Part shown: positions 52,402-60,426 of the stretch, piece after piece
How the letters are laid out: each line of letters begins with the position of its first letter
Numbering within the stretch: the stretch's first letter is position 1
DNA from: Fimenecus sp052169395
GTDB taxonomy: Bacteria > Bacillota > Clostridia > Oscillospirales > Acutalibacteraceae
Assembly: GCA_052169395.1 (NCBI GenBank)
Contig: JBQNCN010000002.1
Span: 186,001-250,000 of the forward strand
Direction: 5' to 3'
Length of the DNA stretch: 64,000 nucleotides
Position numbers and translations under genes: made by a program
The notes under the pieces: model-generated
What the model saw: only the letters and a program-made list of their open reading frames with translations
Database searches by the model: none
What the model was told of the DNA's origin: nothing

Positions 52402-52540
52402 ATTCGGCTTTTTCAAAATTAGGTTTGTGGCGTAAAAGATGAATAACGGCGCTCACCATATAGATAAAAACCACGACTGCATATAATTGGTGGAATAAAG
52501 CGAAGCTGTGCAGATACCATTGCCGATATAAATGTGACAT
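52400..52540 (-). CDS. Small membrane protein, unknown function
   Basis: 46 residues starting MSHLYRQWYLHSFALFH, with one strongly hydrophobic helix (LYAVVVFIYMVSAVIHLL) and a charged tail (RHKPNFEKAE). AAGGAG lies 7 bases before the ATG and a terminator follows directly. I know no family. It could be a small accessory membrane protein. The rest of the 52360-52737 gap holds only AT-rich sequence. Confidence 0.5.
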   Translation of the reverse strand: MSHLYRQWYLHSFALFHQLYAVVVFIYMVSAVIHLLRHKPNFEKAE

Positions 52541-52736
52541 AAATAAGCTCCTTTTATAATAATTGCATTTAAGCAACTATATTATAACATTCAAACTTTA
52601 AAATTTAACATATTAAACAAAAAAACAAGTTATTTTAAATATTTTAATGAAATTTATAAATAAATAATATACTGATGTATAAAAATAAGCTGCACACACT
52701 GAAAAATCAATGTATACAGCTTTTTATGTTAAGATT

Positions 52737-53306
52737 TTACTTTATCGCTTTAATTCCGTCGGCAAGGCGCTGCTCCGAAAGCATTCCGACGGTATGAGAT
52801 ACGACTTTGCCGTTTTTATCGATGAAATATGTCGTCGGAAGCGACGAAACATTATATGCCCTGAAGGCAAGCCCTCTTTTATCCGTAAGCACGGGGAAGG
52901 TATAGCCGCCGTTTTCAAGAAAGCTTTTTACTGAACTTTCAGAGTCGTTATAAGAGGCGTTTACCATTATAAATTGTACATCGGGATTTTCTTTAAACGC
53001 TTTTTGAAAATGAGGCATTTCAGCCTTGCACGGCGGACACCAGCTTGCCCAGAAGTTCAGCACAATCGGCTTTCCGAAAAACTCCGAAAGCGAAACCTCC
53101 TTGCCGTTCATATCGGTAATTTTAAAGTCGGGTGCTTTTTCATCTGTGCTGTTTTTTGATTGCGAGCTTGTGGAACTTGTTCTGCTTTGCGTTGTCGATT
53201 TTTCAGAGGTGTATTTTTTGCTTAAATTTTTATACAGAAATCCTGCACCGATGAAAAGTGTGATTATCAGAATAATCCCTATAATACTTAAAGTATTCTT
53301 TTTCAT
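52737..53306 (-). CDS. TlpA/ResA-like membrane-anchored thiol-disulfide oxidoreductase
   Basis: 189 residues. N-terminal membrane anchor (about 6-26), Ser/Thr-rich linker (30-58), then a thioredoxin fold with active site FWASWCPPCKAEM and cis-Pro in VSSLPTTYFIDKNG. It reduces or oxidises protein disulfides outside the membrane, fed by CcdA, whose gene ends 9 bases upstream. Confidence 0.93.
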   Translation of the reverse strand: MKKNTLSIIGIILIITLFIGAGFLYKNLSKKYTSEKSTTQSRTSSTSSQSKNSTDEKAPDFKITDMNGKEVSLSEFFGKPIVLNFWASWCPPCKAEMPHFQKAFKENPDVQFIMVNASYNDSESSVKSFLENGGYTFPVLTDKRGLAFRAYNVSSLPTTYFIDKNGKVVSHTVGMLSEQRLADGIKAIK

Positions 53307-53315
53307 TTTTTTCTC

Positions 53316-53978
53316 CTATGACAAAAGGCTCATAAGTTTATTCAGCAGTCCGCTCATCATCAGTAAGCCTATCAGCACAAGCAAACCGCCGCTTATTATA
53401 TTTATTATTTTGTAATTTTTTTTGATGAAGTTAAATGTGCTTTTAAGTTTGTCGATTAAAACGGCACTTAAAACAAAGGGGACTCCAAGCCCCAAGGAAT
53501 ATGCCATAAGCATAATTATCCCTGTAACAACCTTTCCCTGCTGTGAGGCAAGCGCAAGTGCCGAACCTAAAAATGCACCCACACAGGGAGTCCAGCCTAT
53601 CGAAAATATCATACCGAAAAGCATTGATGAGAAAAAACCGAGATTGTTTTTATCAACGGATTTGTTTATTCCTTTAAAAATGTTAAGCTTGAAAACACCG
53701 AGGAAGTTCAACCCGAAAAAAATAACAATAAGACCCGTTAAAATATTCATGAAAAGCCTGTATTTTTGTAAAAAGCTGCCGAGAGATCCCGCAAGTGCGC
53801 CGAGGGCGACAAAAACAATTGTAAAACCCAACACAAAGCCGAGAGAATTTTTCAGAGTCTTTTTTGTTGAGCGTTCTGTTCCGCCTGCAAAATATGATAC
53901 ATAAACAGGCAGCATAGGCAAAAGGCAGGGCGAAATAAAGGTGATAAGCCCTTCTAAAAATGCGATAAAATACTGCAT
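53316..53978 (-). CDS. ccdA: CcdA-type transmembrane electron carrier
   Basis: 220 residues, six membrane helices. The two catalytic cysteines are in FISPCLLPMLPVYVSYF (helix 1) and SIGWTPCVGAFLGSAL (helix 4). It moves reducing power from cytosolic thioredoxin to extracytoplasmic thiol proteins such as the TlpA-like protein encoded next. It begins at the stop of the rhodanese gene (shared base). Confidence 0.94.
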   Translation of the reverse strand: MQYFIAFLEGLITFISPCLLPMLPVYVSYFAGGTERSTKKTLKNSLGFVLGFTIVFVALGALAGSLGSFLQKYRLFMNILTGLIVIFFGLNFLGVFKLNIFKGINKSVDKNNLGFFSSMLFGMIFSIGWTPCVGAFLGSALALASQQGKVVTGIIMLMAYSLGLGVPFVLSAVLIDKLKSTFNFIKKNYKIINIISGGLLVLIGLLMMSGLLNKLMSLLS

Positions 53979-54289
53979 TAAACCAGATCCCCTTTATATG
54001 CGTAAATTCCGCCTATGTCAACCGTATGGATAAATCCGTAATGCCGAAGCATATTTACAGCCGCCGCACTTCTGGAGCCGCTTGCGCAATATACAAAAAC
54101 AGGAGTGTCCTTGTCGGGAATTTTTGAATTTGCCGATGATATTTCATCAAGCGGAATATTTACACTGCCCTTGATGTGTCCGCTGTGGTATTCTTCAGGC
54201 GTGCGAACATCTAAAAGCACAGAGCCTGGAGTTTCTGAAAATTCCAAAAGTCCCTTGTTTATATTTTTTCCGAATAATCCAAAAAACAT
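53978..54289 (-). CDS. Rhodanese-domain protein
   Basis: 103 residues, single rhodanese domain with active-site Cys in PVFVYCASGSRSAAA, and LLDVRTPEEYHSGHIKGSVNIP. Sulfurtransferase or thiol-handling role. First gene of the rhodanese-ccdA-tlpA unit, opposite the Crp/Fnr regulator gene. Confidence 0.92.
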   Translation of the reverse strand: MFFGLFGKNINKGLLEFSETPGSVLLDVRTPEEYHSGHIKGSVNIPLDEISSANSKIPDKDTPVFVYCASGSRSAAAVNMLRHYGFIHTVDIGGIYAYKGDLV

Positions 54290-54389
54290 TTTACTTCCTT
54301 TTCAATTGACTTATTCGCAATAACATTTTATAGTTAAAGCATATTCTTTTCAATAATTTTATCATTAAAAAATTAAAAGGATTTTAACA

Positions 54390-55052
54390 ATGTTTGAAGC
54401 AATTTATAAAGACCTTTTTCCGTTCTGGAATGACCTTTCCGTTGAAGATAAGAAGTTTCTTTGCGAAAATTCCTATAAGGTGGAGTATGAAAGCGGTAGT
54501 AATCTTCACAGTGGTATGGAGTGTAGCGGCGTTATCATTGTGAATTCGGGTTGCCTGCGACTTTATATAATGTCGGATGAGGGCAGGGATATAACGCTTT
54601 ATCGACTAAGAGACGGCGACATGTGTATGCTTTCAGCCTCCTGTGTGCTTCAGTCCATAACTTTTGATGTTTTTGTAGATGCTGAGGAAAAAAGTGAATG
54701 CTATGTGATAAGCGGACCTGCTTTTGCAAAACTTTCTGAAAGAAATCTTTATGTGAAAAATTTTGCACTTGAAACTGCTGTAAGTCGTTTTTCTGATGTA
54801 ATGTGGGTAATGCAGCAAATTCTATTTATGAGTATGGATAAGCGCCTTGCAATATTTCTTTATGACGAAAGTAATCGCACAGGTTCCGATATGATTTCAC
54901 TTACACACGAGCAGATAGCTAAATATATAGGATCCGCAAGAGAAGTTGTTTCAAGAATGCTTAAATATTTTTCAAAAGATGGTCTTGTGGAGGTTTCACG
55001 AAAGGGTGTTAAAATCCTTGATAAAAAACGCCTTTATTCCTTAGCCTTTTAA
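54390..55052 (+). CDS. Crp/Fnr-family transcriptional regulator
   Basis: 220 residues. A cNMP-binding-like domain (1-120) is followed by a C-terminal HTH (THEQIAKYIGSAREVVSRMLKYFSKDGLVEV). Six cysteines fall in the first ~105 residues, suggesting thiol or metal redox sensing rather than cAMP binding. AAAAGGA precedes the ATG. It lies between the rhodanese-ccdA-tlpA unit and trxA, and a GTGATTTAATCAC palindrome sits in the trxA promoter, so it probably controls thiol redox genes. Its 3' end overlaps trxA's by 12 bases. Confidence 0.9.
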   Translation: MFEAIYKDLFPFWNDLSVEDKKFLCENSYKVEYESGSNLHSGMECSGVIIVNSGCLRLYIMSDEGRDITLYRLRDGDMCMLSASCVLQSITFDVFVDAEEKSECYVISGPAFAKLSERNLYVKNFALETAVSRFSDVMWVMQQILFMSMDKRLAIFLYDESNRTGSDMISLTHEQIAKYIGSAREVVSRMLKYFSKDGLVEVSRKGVKILDKKRLYSLAF

Positions 55053-55349
55053 CATTTCAACAATGCTTTCCTTGGGGCGAAAGCCTACGGCTTTGTCGGC
55101 AAGCTTTCCGTCTTTTAAAACGGCAAGCATGGGAATGCTTGAAACCCCGAATGCCTGAGCAAGCGCGGGTTCTTCATCAACATTAACCTTGCCTATGAGA
55201 AACTGGGGATTTTCTTCGGCAATCTCTTCAACAAGAGGCGACACCATGCGGCACGGACCGCACCAATCAGCGTAAAAGTCCAAAAGAACGGGCTTTGCGC
55301 TGTTTTTTATTTCTTCAAAATTGTTTTGAGTTACTTTTAATACTGACAT
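55041..55349 (-). CDS. trxA: Thioredoxin
   Basis: 102 residues; active site FYADWCGPCRMVSP, cis-Pro in VSSIPMLAVLKDGK. Cytosolic protein disulfide reductant; here the likely electron source for CcdA. Converges on the Crp/Fnr gene, sharing a TTAGCCTTTTAA segment containing both stops. A piece of its 5' end and promoter is repeated at 56438-56603. Confidence 0.96.
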   Translation of the reverse strand: MSVLKVTQNNFEEIKNSAKPVLLDFYADWCGPCRMVSPLVEEIAEENPQFLIGKVNVDEEPALAQAFGVSSIPMLAVLKDGKLADKAVGFRPKESIVEMLKG

Positions 55350-55423
55350 AATATCAACTTCCTTTGTTTTGTTGTAAATATAGTATAACTTTTTAAAATA
55401 TCTTTTTCAGTGATTAAATCACA
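55258..55423. repeat. Copy 1 of a ~166-bp direct repeat (trxA 5' end and promoter)
   Basis: Runs from inside the WCG codons of trxA through its ATG, ribosome site, promoter and the GTGATTAAATCAC palindrome. Copy 2 is at 56438-56603 in the same orientation with only a few differences. Confidence 0.93.
55382..55422 (-). promoter_or_regulatory. trxA promoter with Crp/Fnr-type palindrome
   Basis: Minus-strand CTGAAA (55410-55405) and TATACT (55387-55382), 17-base spacer. GTGATTTAATCAC (55422-55410) abuts the -35, centred about 41 bases before the expected start site, the classic class II activator position. Confidence 0.7.
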
Positions 55424-55546
55424 AAAAAGAAGGTTAATTTTGATTTTTTAATTTGTGAATATTTAATTGATTTTTTATTTGTTTTAAATAATTAATAAAA
55501 TAAAAAAATGTGTTTTGATAATGTACAATAGCATGTTCTATTATAG

Positions 55547-55575
55547 TTGAAATAGTTTATGATATGTAATATACT
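55547..55575 (+). promoter_or_regulatory. Promoter of the 55637-56356 gene
   Basis: TTGAAA (55547-55552) and TATACT (55570-55575) with a 17-base spacer. Confidence 0.6.
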
Positions 55576-55636
55576 TATTTTACAGATAGATGACAGATAA
55601 ATGTTGTTTAATTAATAATGATTTTGGGGTGAGTTT

Positions 55637-56356
55637 ATGAAAAAGAATGGCATTATAGGCGTTTTAGCAGGTGTATTTCTTGTAATTGGAATTATTGTTA
55701 CAGTATTTACCGTAATGAAAAAGAATGTAAAGCAACCCTATGTAAAAGATAAAACAGGTAAAAATATCCTTATGGAAAAAAGTGAAACTGAAACAACGAT
55801 GAAAAATATTTCTGAAAAGTCCACGAATGAAAAAGCGTTAGGGAATTTGCCGAATAATGTAAAATTTCAGCTTACTTATAAAGATCCTGAAAGTGTTGAT
55901 CCGGGGAATTTTAACACAAGAATTTATATTAAACTTGGAAATAATGTTATGACTACATTTTCAGATAAATATACAAGCATTAAACATGAATTTGGCAGTA
56001 AGTATGATTATTATAAATATATTGGGAATGGTGAATACGAATATTATCATATATTTCCAAATCATGAGGATGAAAATGGTTGGGTACAGCACAGTAATAC
56101 TATTAAAAATAATGGACTTCCGGGAAATTGGCTTTTTTATGCAAATCCAACCGAAAAGTTTGAAGAGGGCGAGGTTGTTAATATAAAAGGTGTTGGAAAT
56201 GTCAAAACAAAAAAGTTTAAAACAGAAAAAGGCGAATATTATTATTCGGAAAATTTAGGTATAAATGTTAAATCTGTTGGTACAACTGGTAGAGTATATA
56301 CTATTGATTCGTTTGAAACAAATGTATCCGAATTTTTCATAGCACCTCCGGCATAA
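55637..56356 (+). CDS. Membrane-anchored or secreted protein of unknown function
   Basis: 239 residues, one N-terminal hydrophobic helix (GIIGVLAGVFLVIGIIVTVFTV), no lipobox Cys, then a Lys/Glu/Thr-rich linker and a beta-rich domain with many Tyr (YDYYKYIGNGEYEYYHIFPN). GGGGTGAG precedes the ATG. No family recognised. It lies between the two copies of the trxA 5' repeat, next to the CRISPR-Cas locus, and is more AT-rich than the genes to its left. Confidence 0.68.
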   Translation: MKKNGIIGVLAGVFLVIGIIVTVFTVMKKNVKQPYVKDKTGKNILMEKSETETTMKNISEKSTNEKALGNLPNNVKFQLTYKDPESVDPGNFNTRIYIKLGNNVMTTFSDKYTSIKHEFGSKYDYYKYIGNGEYEYYHIFPNHEDENGWVQHSNTIKNNGLPGNWLFYANPTEKFEEGEVVNIKGVGNVKTKKFKTEKGEYYYSENLGINVKSVGTTGRVYTIDSFETNVSEFFIAPPA

Positions 56357-56423
56357 GATTAAAGAAATATAAATTATGAAAGTTTTAGTTGTAATTTCTT
56401 AGTTATTTTTGCTACGGTATAAT

Positions 56424-56447
56424 ATTGGTGCATGAACCCGCACCAAT
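56424..56447. repeat. Inverted repeat at the trxA-copy breakpoint
   Basis: ATTGGTGC (56424-56431) and GCACCAAT (56440-56447); the right arm is the first part of the trxA-derived copy. Confidence 0.6.
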
Positions 56448-56529
56448 CAGCGTAAAAGTCCAAAATAACGGGCTTTGCGCTGTTTTTTATTTCTTAAAAA
56501 TTGTTTTGAGTTACTTTTAATACTGACAT
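56438..56529 (-). pseudogene. Truncated trxA copy
   Basis: Begins at an ATG at 56529 with the same first 11 codons as trxA, then has TAA at 56496-56494 where trxA has GAA (codon 12). Homology stops at the WCG of the active site. Not functional. Confidence 0.88.
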
Positions 56530-56603
56530 AATATCAACTTCCTTTATTTTGTTGTAAACATAGTATAACTTTTAAAAAATCTTTTTCAGTGATTAAATCA
56601 CAG
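56438..56603. repeat. Copy 2 of the trxA 5'-end/promoter direct repeat
   Basis: About 166 bases nearly identical to 55258-55423, including the ribosome site, TATACT box and the GTGATTAAATCAC palindrome at 56589-56601. It lies directly upstream of the cas12a promoter. Confidence 0.93.
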
Positions 56604-56649
56604 AGAAAAAGATTTTTTGATTTTAGGGATAATTATACTTAGTAATTTA

Positions 56650-56678
56650 TTGACAAAATGAAATTCAGGCTATATGAT
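56650..56678 (+). promoter_or_regulatory. cas12a promoter
   Basis: TTGACA (56650-56655) and TATGAT (56673-56678), 17-base spacer. The -10 box contains the first in-frame ATG of the open frame, which rules that ATG out as the start. Confidence 0.8.
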
Positions 56679-56706
56679 TAAATCAAATATTATTCGGGAG
56701 ATTTTT

Positions 56707-59700
56707 ATGAAAAAAATTGATGATTTTACAAGGAAATATAAGCTTTCAAAAACTTTACGTTTTAAGCTTATTCCAATTGGCAAAACAGAAGAAAATTTTA
56801 ATTTGAATAACTTATTGCAGATTGATGAAGAAAGAAGTAAAAGCTATGCTAAAGTAAAGAGTATTATGGATGAATATCACAGGGAGCATATAGAAAAAAC
56901 TTTAAGTGGAATTAAAGAATTAAATATAACTGAATACGCTACAATTTACAGCAAAAGTAAATTGGATGAGTCTGATAAAAAAATTTTGAAGGTTTATGAG
57001 AAAGAATTAAGAAAGGAGATAAAAAACTATTTTAATACACAGGACACTGAAGATACTTGTAAAATAAATATGGTAAATAAATTATTGCCTGAATATTTAG
57101 AAAAAAATAATCGTAGAGAGGAATTAGAATGTGTAAAAGAGTTTAAAAATTTTACAACCTATTTCAGTAATTTTTATAAAGTAAGGGAAGGGATTTATAA
57201 AAATGACGGAAAAAGCAATGAAATATGCTATCGTTGCATAAATGATAACTTACCGAAATTTCTTGATAATATTAAAATTTTTGAAAAGTATAATCTGAAG
57301 GATAGATTGGAAGATGATATTAAGGAGATAAACAGTAATTTCAGTGAAATTTATTGCGTTAAGATAGAAGAATTGTTTTCTGACGAATATTTTGTTAAGA
57401 TTCTTTCACAAACAGGGATAGACAGATATAATAGTTTTATAGGCGGATATTCAAATTCCGATGGATTAAAAATAAAAGGATTGAATGAATATATAAATTT
57501 ATATAATCAACAGATTGCAAAAACGGATAAATCTAAGCGTATTCCTAAACTAAAACTGTTGTTCAAACAAATTTTAAGTGATCGGGAAACCTTGTCTTTT
57601 GTTCCCGAAACATTTGATTCGTATGAAGCGGTTGTTGAAGCAATAGATACTTTTTTTGAAAAAACTGAAGAGAAGTTGTCCTTTATTGATATAATAAAAA
57701 AAATAGAAGAGCTTTTTGTTGGAATAAATGAAGATGAATTCGATAAAATATTTGTCTCAAATAAGAATGATGATATGAGCACCTTTTCAAATATTGCTTT
57801 TGGCAGATGGAATTATATAAGTGATTCTTGGTTTGATGACTATGATGAAAAGCATAAAAATAAATCAAAACAAAAAAATTATGATGAAAATAAAGAAAAG
57901 GCTTTGAAAAAAATCAAGGCTTTAAGTCTTGATGATATAGAAAAAATAACCGGTAAAAAAGAAAATGGTTTGCATCTTATTTCTACATTGCAAGAGAAAT
58001 TTGAAAAAAATATAAATGATATAGAAAATTATTATATTAAATATCAGCAGGAATCAAAAAATAATAGTAAATGCTTATCGAAAAACAATGAACTTGATTT
58101 GGCAATAAAGAATGTGTTGGATTCTGTGAAAAAATTGGAGCATTTTCTTAAACTTTTTGATTGTTCCGAGTTGGGGATGGAAAAAGAGGGAACTTTCTAT
58201 GGAAAATTTTTGCCGCTTTATTATCGTGTTTGTGAAATAGATAAGCTTTATAATAAGGTTAGAAATTATCTTACAAAAAAACATTTCAGTACAGATAAAA
58301 TAAAAGTTAATTTTAATAACTATCAATTGTTAAACGGTTGGTCTGAAAGTAAAGAAAAAAATTGTTTATCAATTCTGCTTAAAAAAGATGATAATTATTA
58401 TCTTGCCGTATTTGACAAGAAACAGATATCTGGAAAAGAATATAATAAATTTATCGAAAAAGCCTTAGATGTTGAAAAAGATGATATCAACTATAAAAAG
58501 ATGGTTTACAATTATATTCCCACACCTGTAAAAATGTTGCCAAAAGTCTTTTTTCCCAAAAAAAACAAGTCCCAATTTTCTATTTCTAAAGAAATAGAAA
58601 AAATAAAAGAAGAAAAAAGTTTTAAAAATAACCAAAAAGATCTTGTAAAGATTATAGATTTTTATAGAGAACAAATTTCAAATTATGAAGATTGGAAGAT
58701 ATTTAATTTTAAATTTAAAGCGACAGAAAACTATGATAATATAAATGAATTTTATAAAGATTTTGTCAATCAAAGCTATAGGATTTCATTTGTAGATGTT
58801 TCAAAAAAAGTTATTGACAGCTATGTGGAAAACGGAAAACTGTATTTGTTTCAACTTTATAATAAGGATTTTTCAAAATATAGCAAAGGAAAGCCCAATT
58901 TACATACAATGTATTTTAAAATGCTTTTTGACAAAGAAAATCTTGATGATGTCGTTTTTAAATTGAACGGCAATGGTGAGATTTTTTATAGGAAAAAAAG
59001 CATAAAAGAAGAGGATATTATTAAACATCCTAAAAATCTGCCGATAAAAAATAAAAATATGCATACAATTAAAGAAGAAAGCATATTTGATTATGATTTA
59101 ATAAAAGACAAAAGGTATACAAAAAATCAATTTACGCTACATGTGCCGATAACCTTAAACTATAAAGAGCCGAGCAGATTTGAAATAAATAATGAGCTGC
59201 GCAAAGCTATTAAAGAAAGTGAGAATAACAATATAATAGGAATAGACAGAGGTGAAAGAAATTTAATATATGTTTGCGTTATAAATGAAAAAGGAGAAAT
59301 ACAATATCAGAAATCACTTAATGAAATTACAAATGAATATAAAAGTGAGAAATATATAACAGATTATCATGAGCTTTTGAACAAAAAAGAAAAGGAAATT
59401 CAAAAAGCGCAAAGGGACTGGAAAACGATAGAAAATATCAAAGAGCTTAAGGAGGGCTATATAAGTCAGGTTGTTCACAAAATTTGTGAGCTTGTAAAAG
59501 AGTATGATGCGATTATAGTTATGGAAAACTTAAATCAAGGCTTTAAAAACAGTCGTGCAAAAGTTAAAAAATCTGTATATCAAAAATTTGAAAAAATGCT
59601 TATTGACAAGCTTAATTTTTTAGCTGATAAAAGTATAGAACCTTCTGAAGCGGGAGGACTTTTGAATGCATATCAGCTTACAAATTCGTTTAAAAGCTTT

Positions 59701-60426
59701 GAAAAAATGCGAATGCAAAACGGATTTATATTTTATATCCCTGCTTGGCTTACAAGTAAGATAGATCCTACAACGGGATTTGTAAATCTTTTTGATACTC
59801 GCTTTAAAAATATTGTAGCCTCACAAGAATTTTTCAAGCTGTTTGATGATATCAGATATAATAAAAAAGAAAATTATTTTGAGTTTGAGTTTGATTATAG
59901 TAAGTTTCCAAAGGGTTCAACATCTTATAAGAAAAAATGGACGGTATGTTCAAACGGAGAGAGAATTGAAAGTTTTAGAGATGATACTTTAAATAATAAG
60001 TTTAATACACGCAGGGTTATTTTAACTGACGAGTTTTTAAAGTTGTTCAAAGAATATGATATTTTATTAGATGAAAATCTTAAGGAGCAAATTGCAAACA
60101 AGAATAGCAAGCGATTTTTCAAGGATTTTTTAAGGCTTTTCCGTTTATTACTTCAAATGCGAAACAGTGAAATCAGTTCGGATGTTGATTATATTATTTC
60201 ACCGGTTAAAAATGATGACGGGGTGTTTTATTACAGTGAGGCTTATAAAGATTCGGATAATTCTATATTACCTAAGGATGCTGATGCGAACGGTGCATAT
60301 AATATAGCAAGAAAAGGATTATGGGTCATTGAACAAATAAAAAAATGTGAAAACGATAATGATTTAGCAAACATAAAATTGGAAATTCCTAATAAGGAGT
60401 GGCTTGAATTTGCACAAAGAAAATGA
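56707..60426 (+). CDS. cas12a: CRISPR-associated endonuclease Cas12a (Cpf1), type V-A effector
   Basis: 1239 residues from the ATG at 56707, with GGGAG 6 bases upstream. The N-terminus (KYKLSKTLRFKLIPIGKTEENF) matches the WED-I start of Cas12a. The crRNA-processing site keeps His774 (IIKHPKN) and DLIKDKRYT. RuvC-I GIDRGERNLIYV has Asp847, RuvC-II VMENLNQGF has Glu940, RuvC-III is the DADANGAYN motif at about 1191, and the Nuc-domain Arg is at 1152 (LLLQMRNS). All catalytic residues are present, so it should process its own crRNAs and cut DNA next to T-rich PAMs without a tracrRNA. It overlaps cas4 by 4 bases. The gene is visibly more AT-rich than the flanking core genes. Confidence 0.97.
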   Translation: MKKIDDFTRKYKLSKTLRFKLIPIGKTEENFNLNNLLQIDEERSKSYAKVKSIMDEYHREHIEKTLSGIKELNITEYATIYSKSKLDESDKKILKVYEKELRKEIKNYFNTQDTEDTCKINMVNKLLPEYLEKNNRREELECVKEFKNFTTYFSNFYKVREGIYKNDGKSNEICYRCINDNLPKFLDNIKIFEKYNLKDRLEDDIKEINSNFSEIYCVKIEELFSDEYFVKILSQTGIDRYNSFIGGYSNSDGLKIKGLNEYINLYNQQIAKTDKSKRIPKLKLLFKQILSDRETLSFVPETFDSYEAVVEAIDTFFEKTEEKLSFIDIIKKIEELFVGINEDEFDKIFVSNKNDDMSTFSNIAFGRWNYISDSWFDDYDEKHKNKSKQKNYDENKEKALKKIKALSLDDIEKITGKKENGLHLISTLQEKFEKNINDIENYYIKYQQESKNNSKCLSKNNELDLAIKNVLDSVKKLEHFLKLFDCSELGMEKEGTFYGKFLPLYYRVCEIDKLYNKVRNYLTKKHFSTDKIKVNFNNYQLLNGWSESKEKNCLSILLKKDDNYYLAVFDKKQISGKEYNKFIEKALDVEKDDINYKKMVYNYIPTPVKMLPKVFFPKKNKSQFSISKEIEKIKEEKSFKNNQKDLVKIIDFYREQISNYEDWKIFNFKFKATENYDNINEFYKDFVNQSYRISFVDVSKKVIDSYVENGKLYLFQLYNKDFSKYSKGKPNLHTMYFKMLFDKENLDDVVFKLNGNGEIFYRKKSIKEEDIIKHPKNLPIKNKNMHTIKEESIFDYDLIKDKRYTKNQFTLHVPITLNYKEPSRFEINNELRKAIKESENNNIIGIDRGERNLIYVCVINEKGEIQYQKSLNEITNEYKSEKYITDYHELLNKKEKEIQKAQRDWKTIENIKELKEGYISQVVHKICELVKEYDAIIVMENLNQGFKNSRAKVKKSVYQKFEKMLIDKLNFLADKSIEPSEAGGLLNAYQLTNSFKSFEKMRMQNGFIFYIPAWLTSKIDPTTGFVNLFDTRFKNIVASQEFFKLFDDIRYNKKENYFEFEFDYSKFPKGSTSYKKKWTVCSNGERIESFRDDTLNNKFNTRRVILTDEFLKLFKEYDILLDENLKEQIANKNSKRFFKDFLRLFRLLLQMRNSEISSDVDYIISPVKNDDGVFYYSEAYKDSDNSILPKDADANGAYNIARKGLWVIEQIKKCENDNDLANIKLEIPNKEWLEFAQRK

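Noticed and set aside
53422..53904. 160-codon plus-strand frame opposite ccdA
   Set aside because: Lies antisense within ccdA, which has full motifs; no start signal.
55430..56650. Transposon or insertion sequence between the trxA repeats
   Set aside because: No transposase, no terminal inverted repeats and the repeat (~166 bp) is far longer than a target-site duplication; treated as a plain duplication.
56674..56706. N-terminal 11-residue extension of cas12a
   Set aside because: Its ATG is inside the -10 hexamer; the downstream ATG has a ribosome site and gives the family-typical N-terminus.
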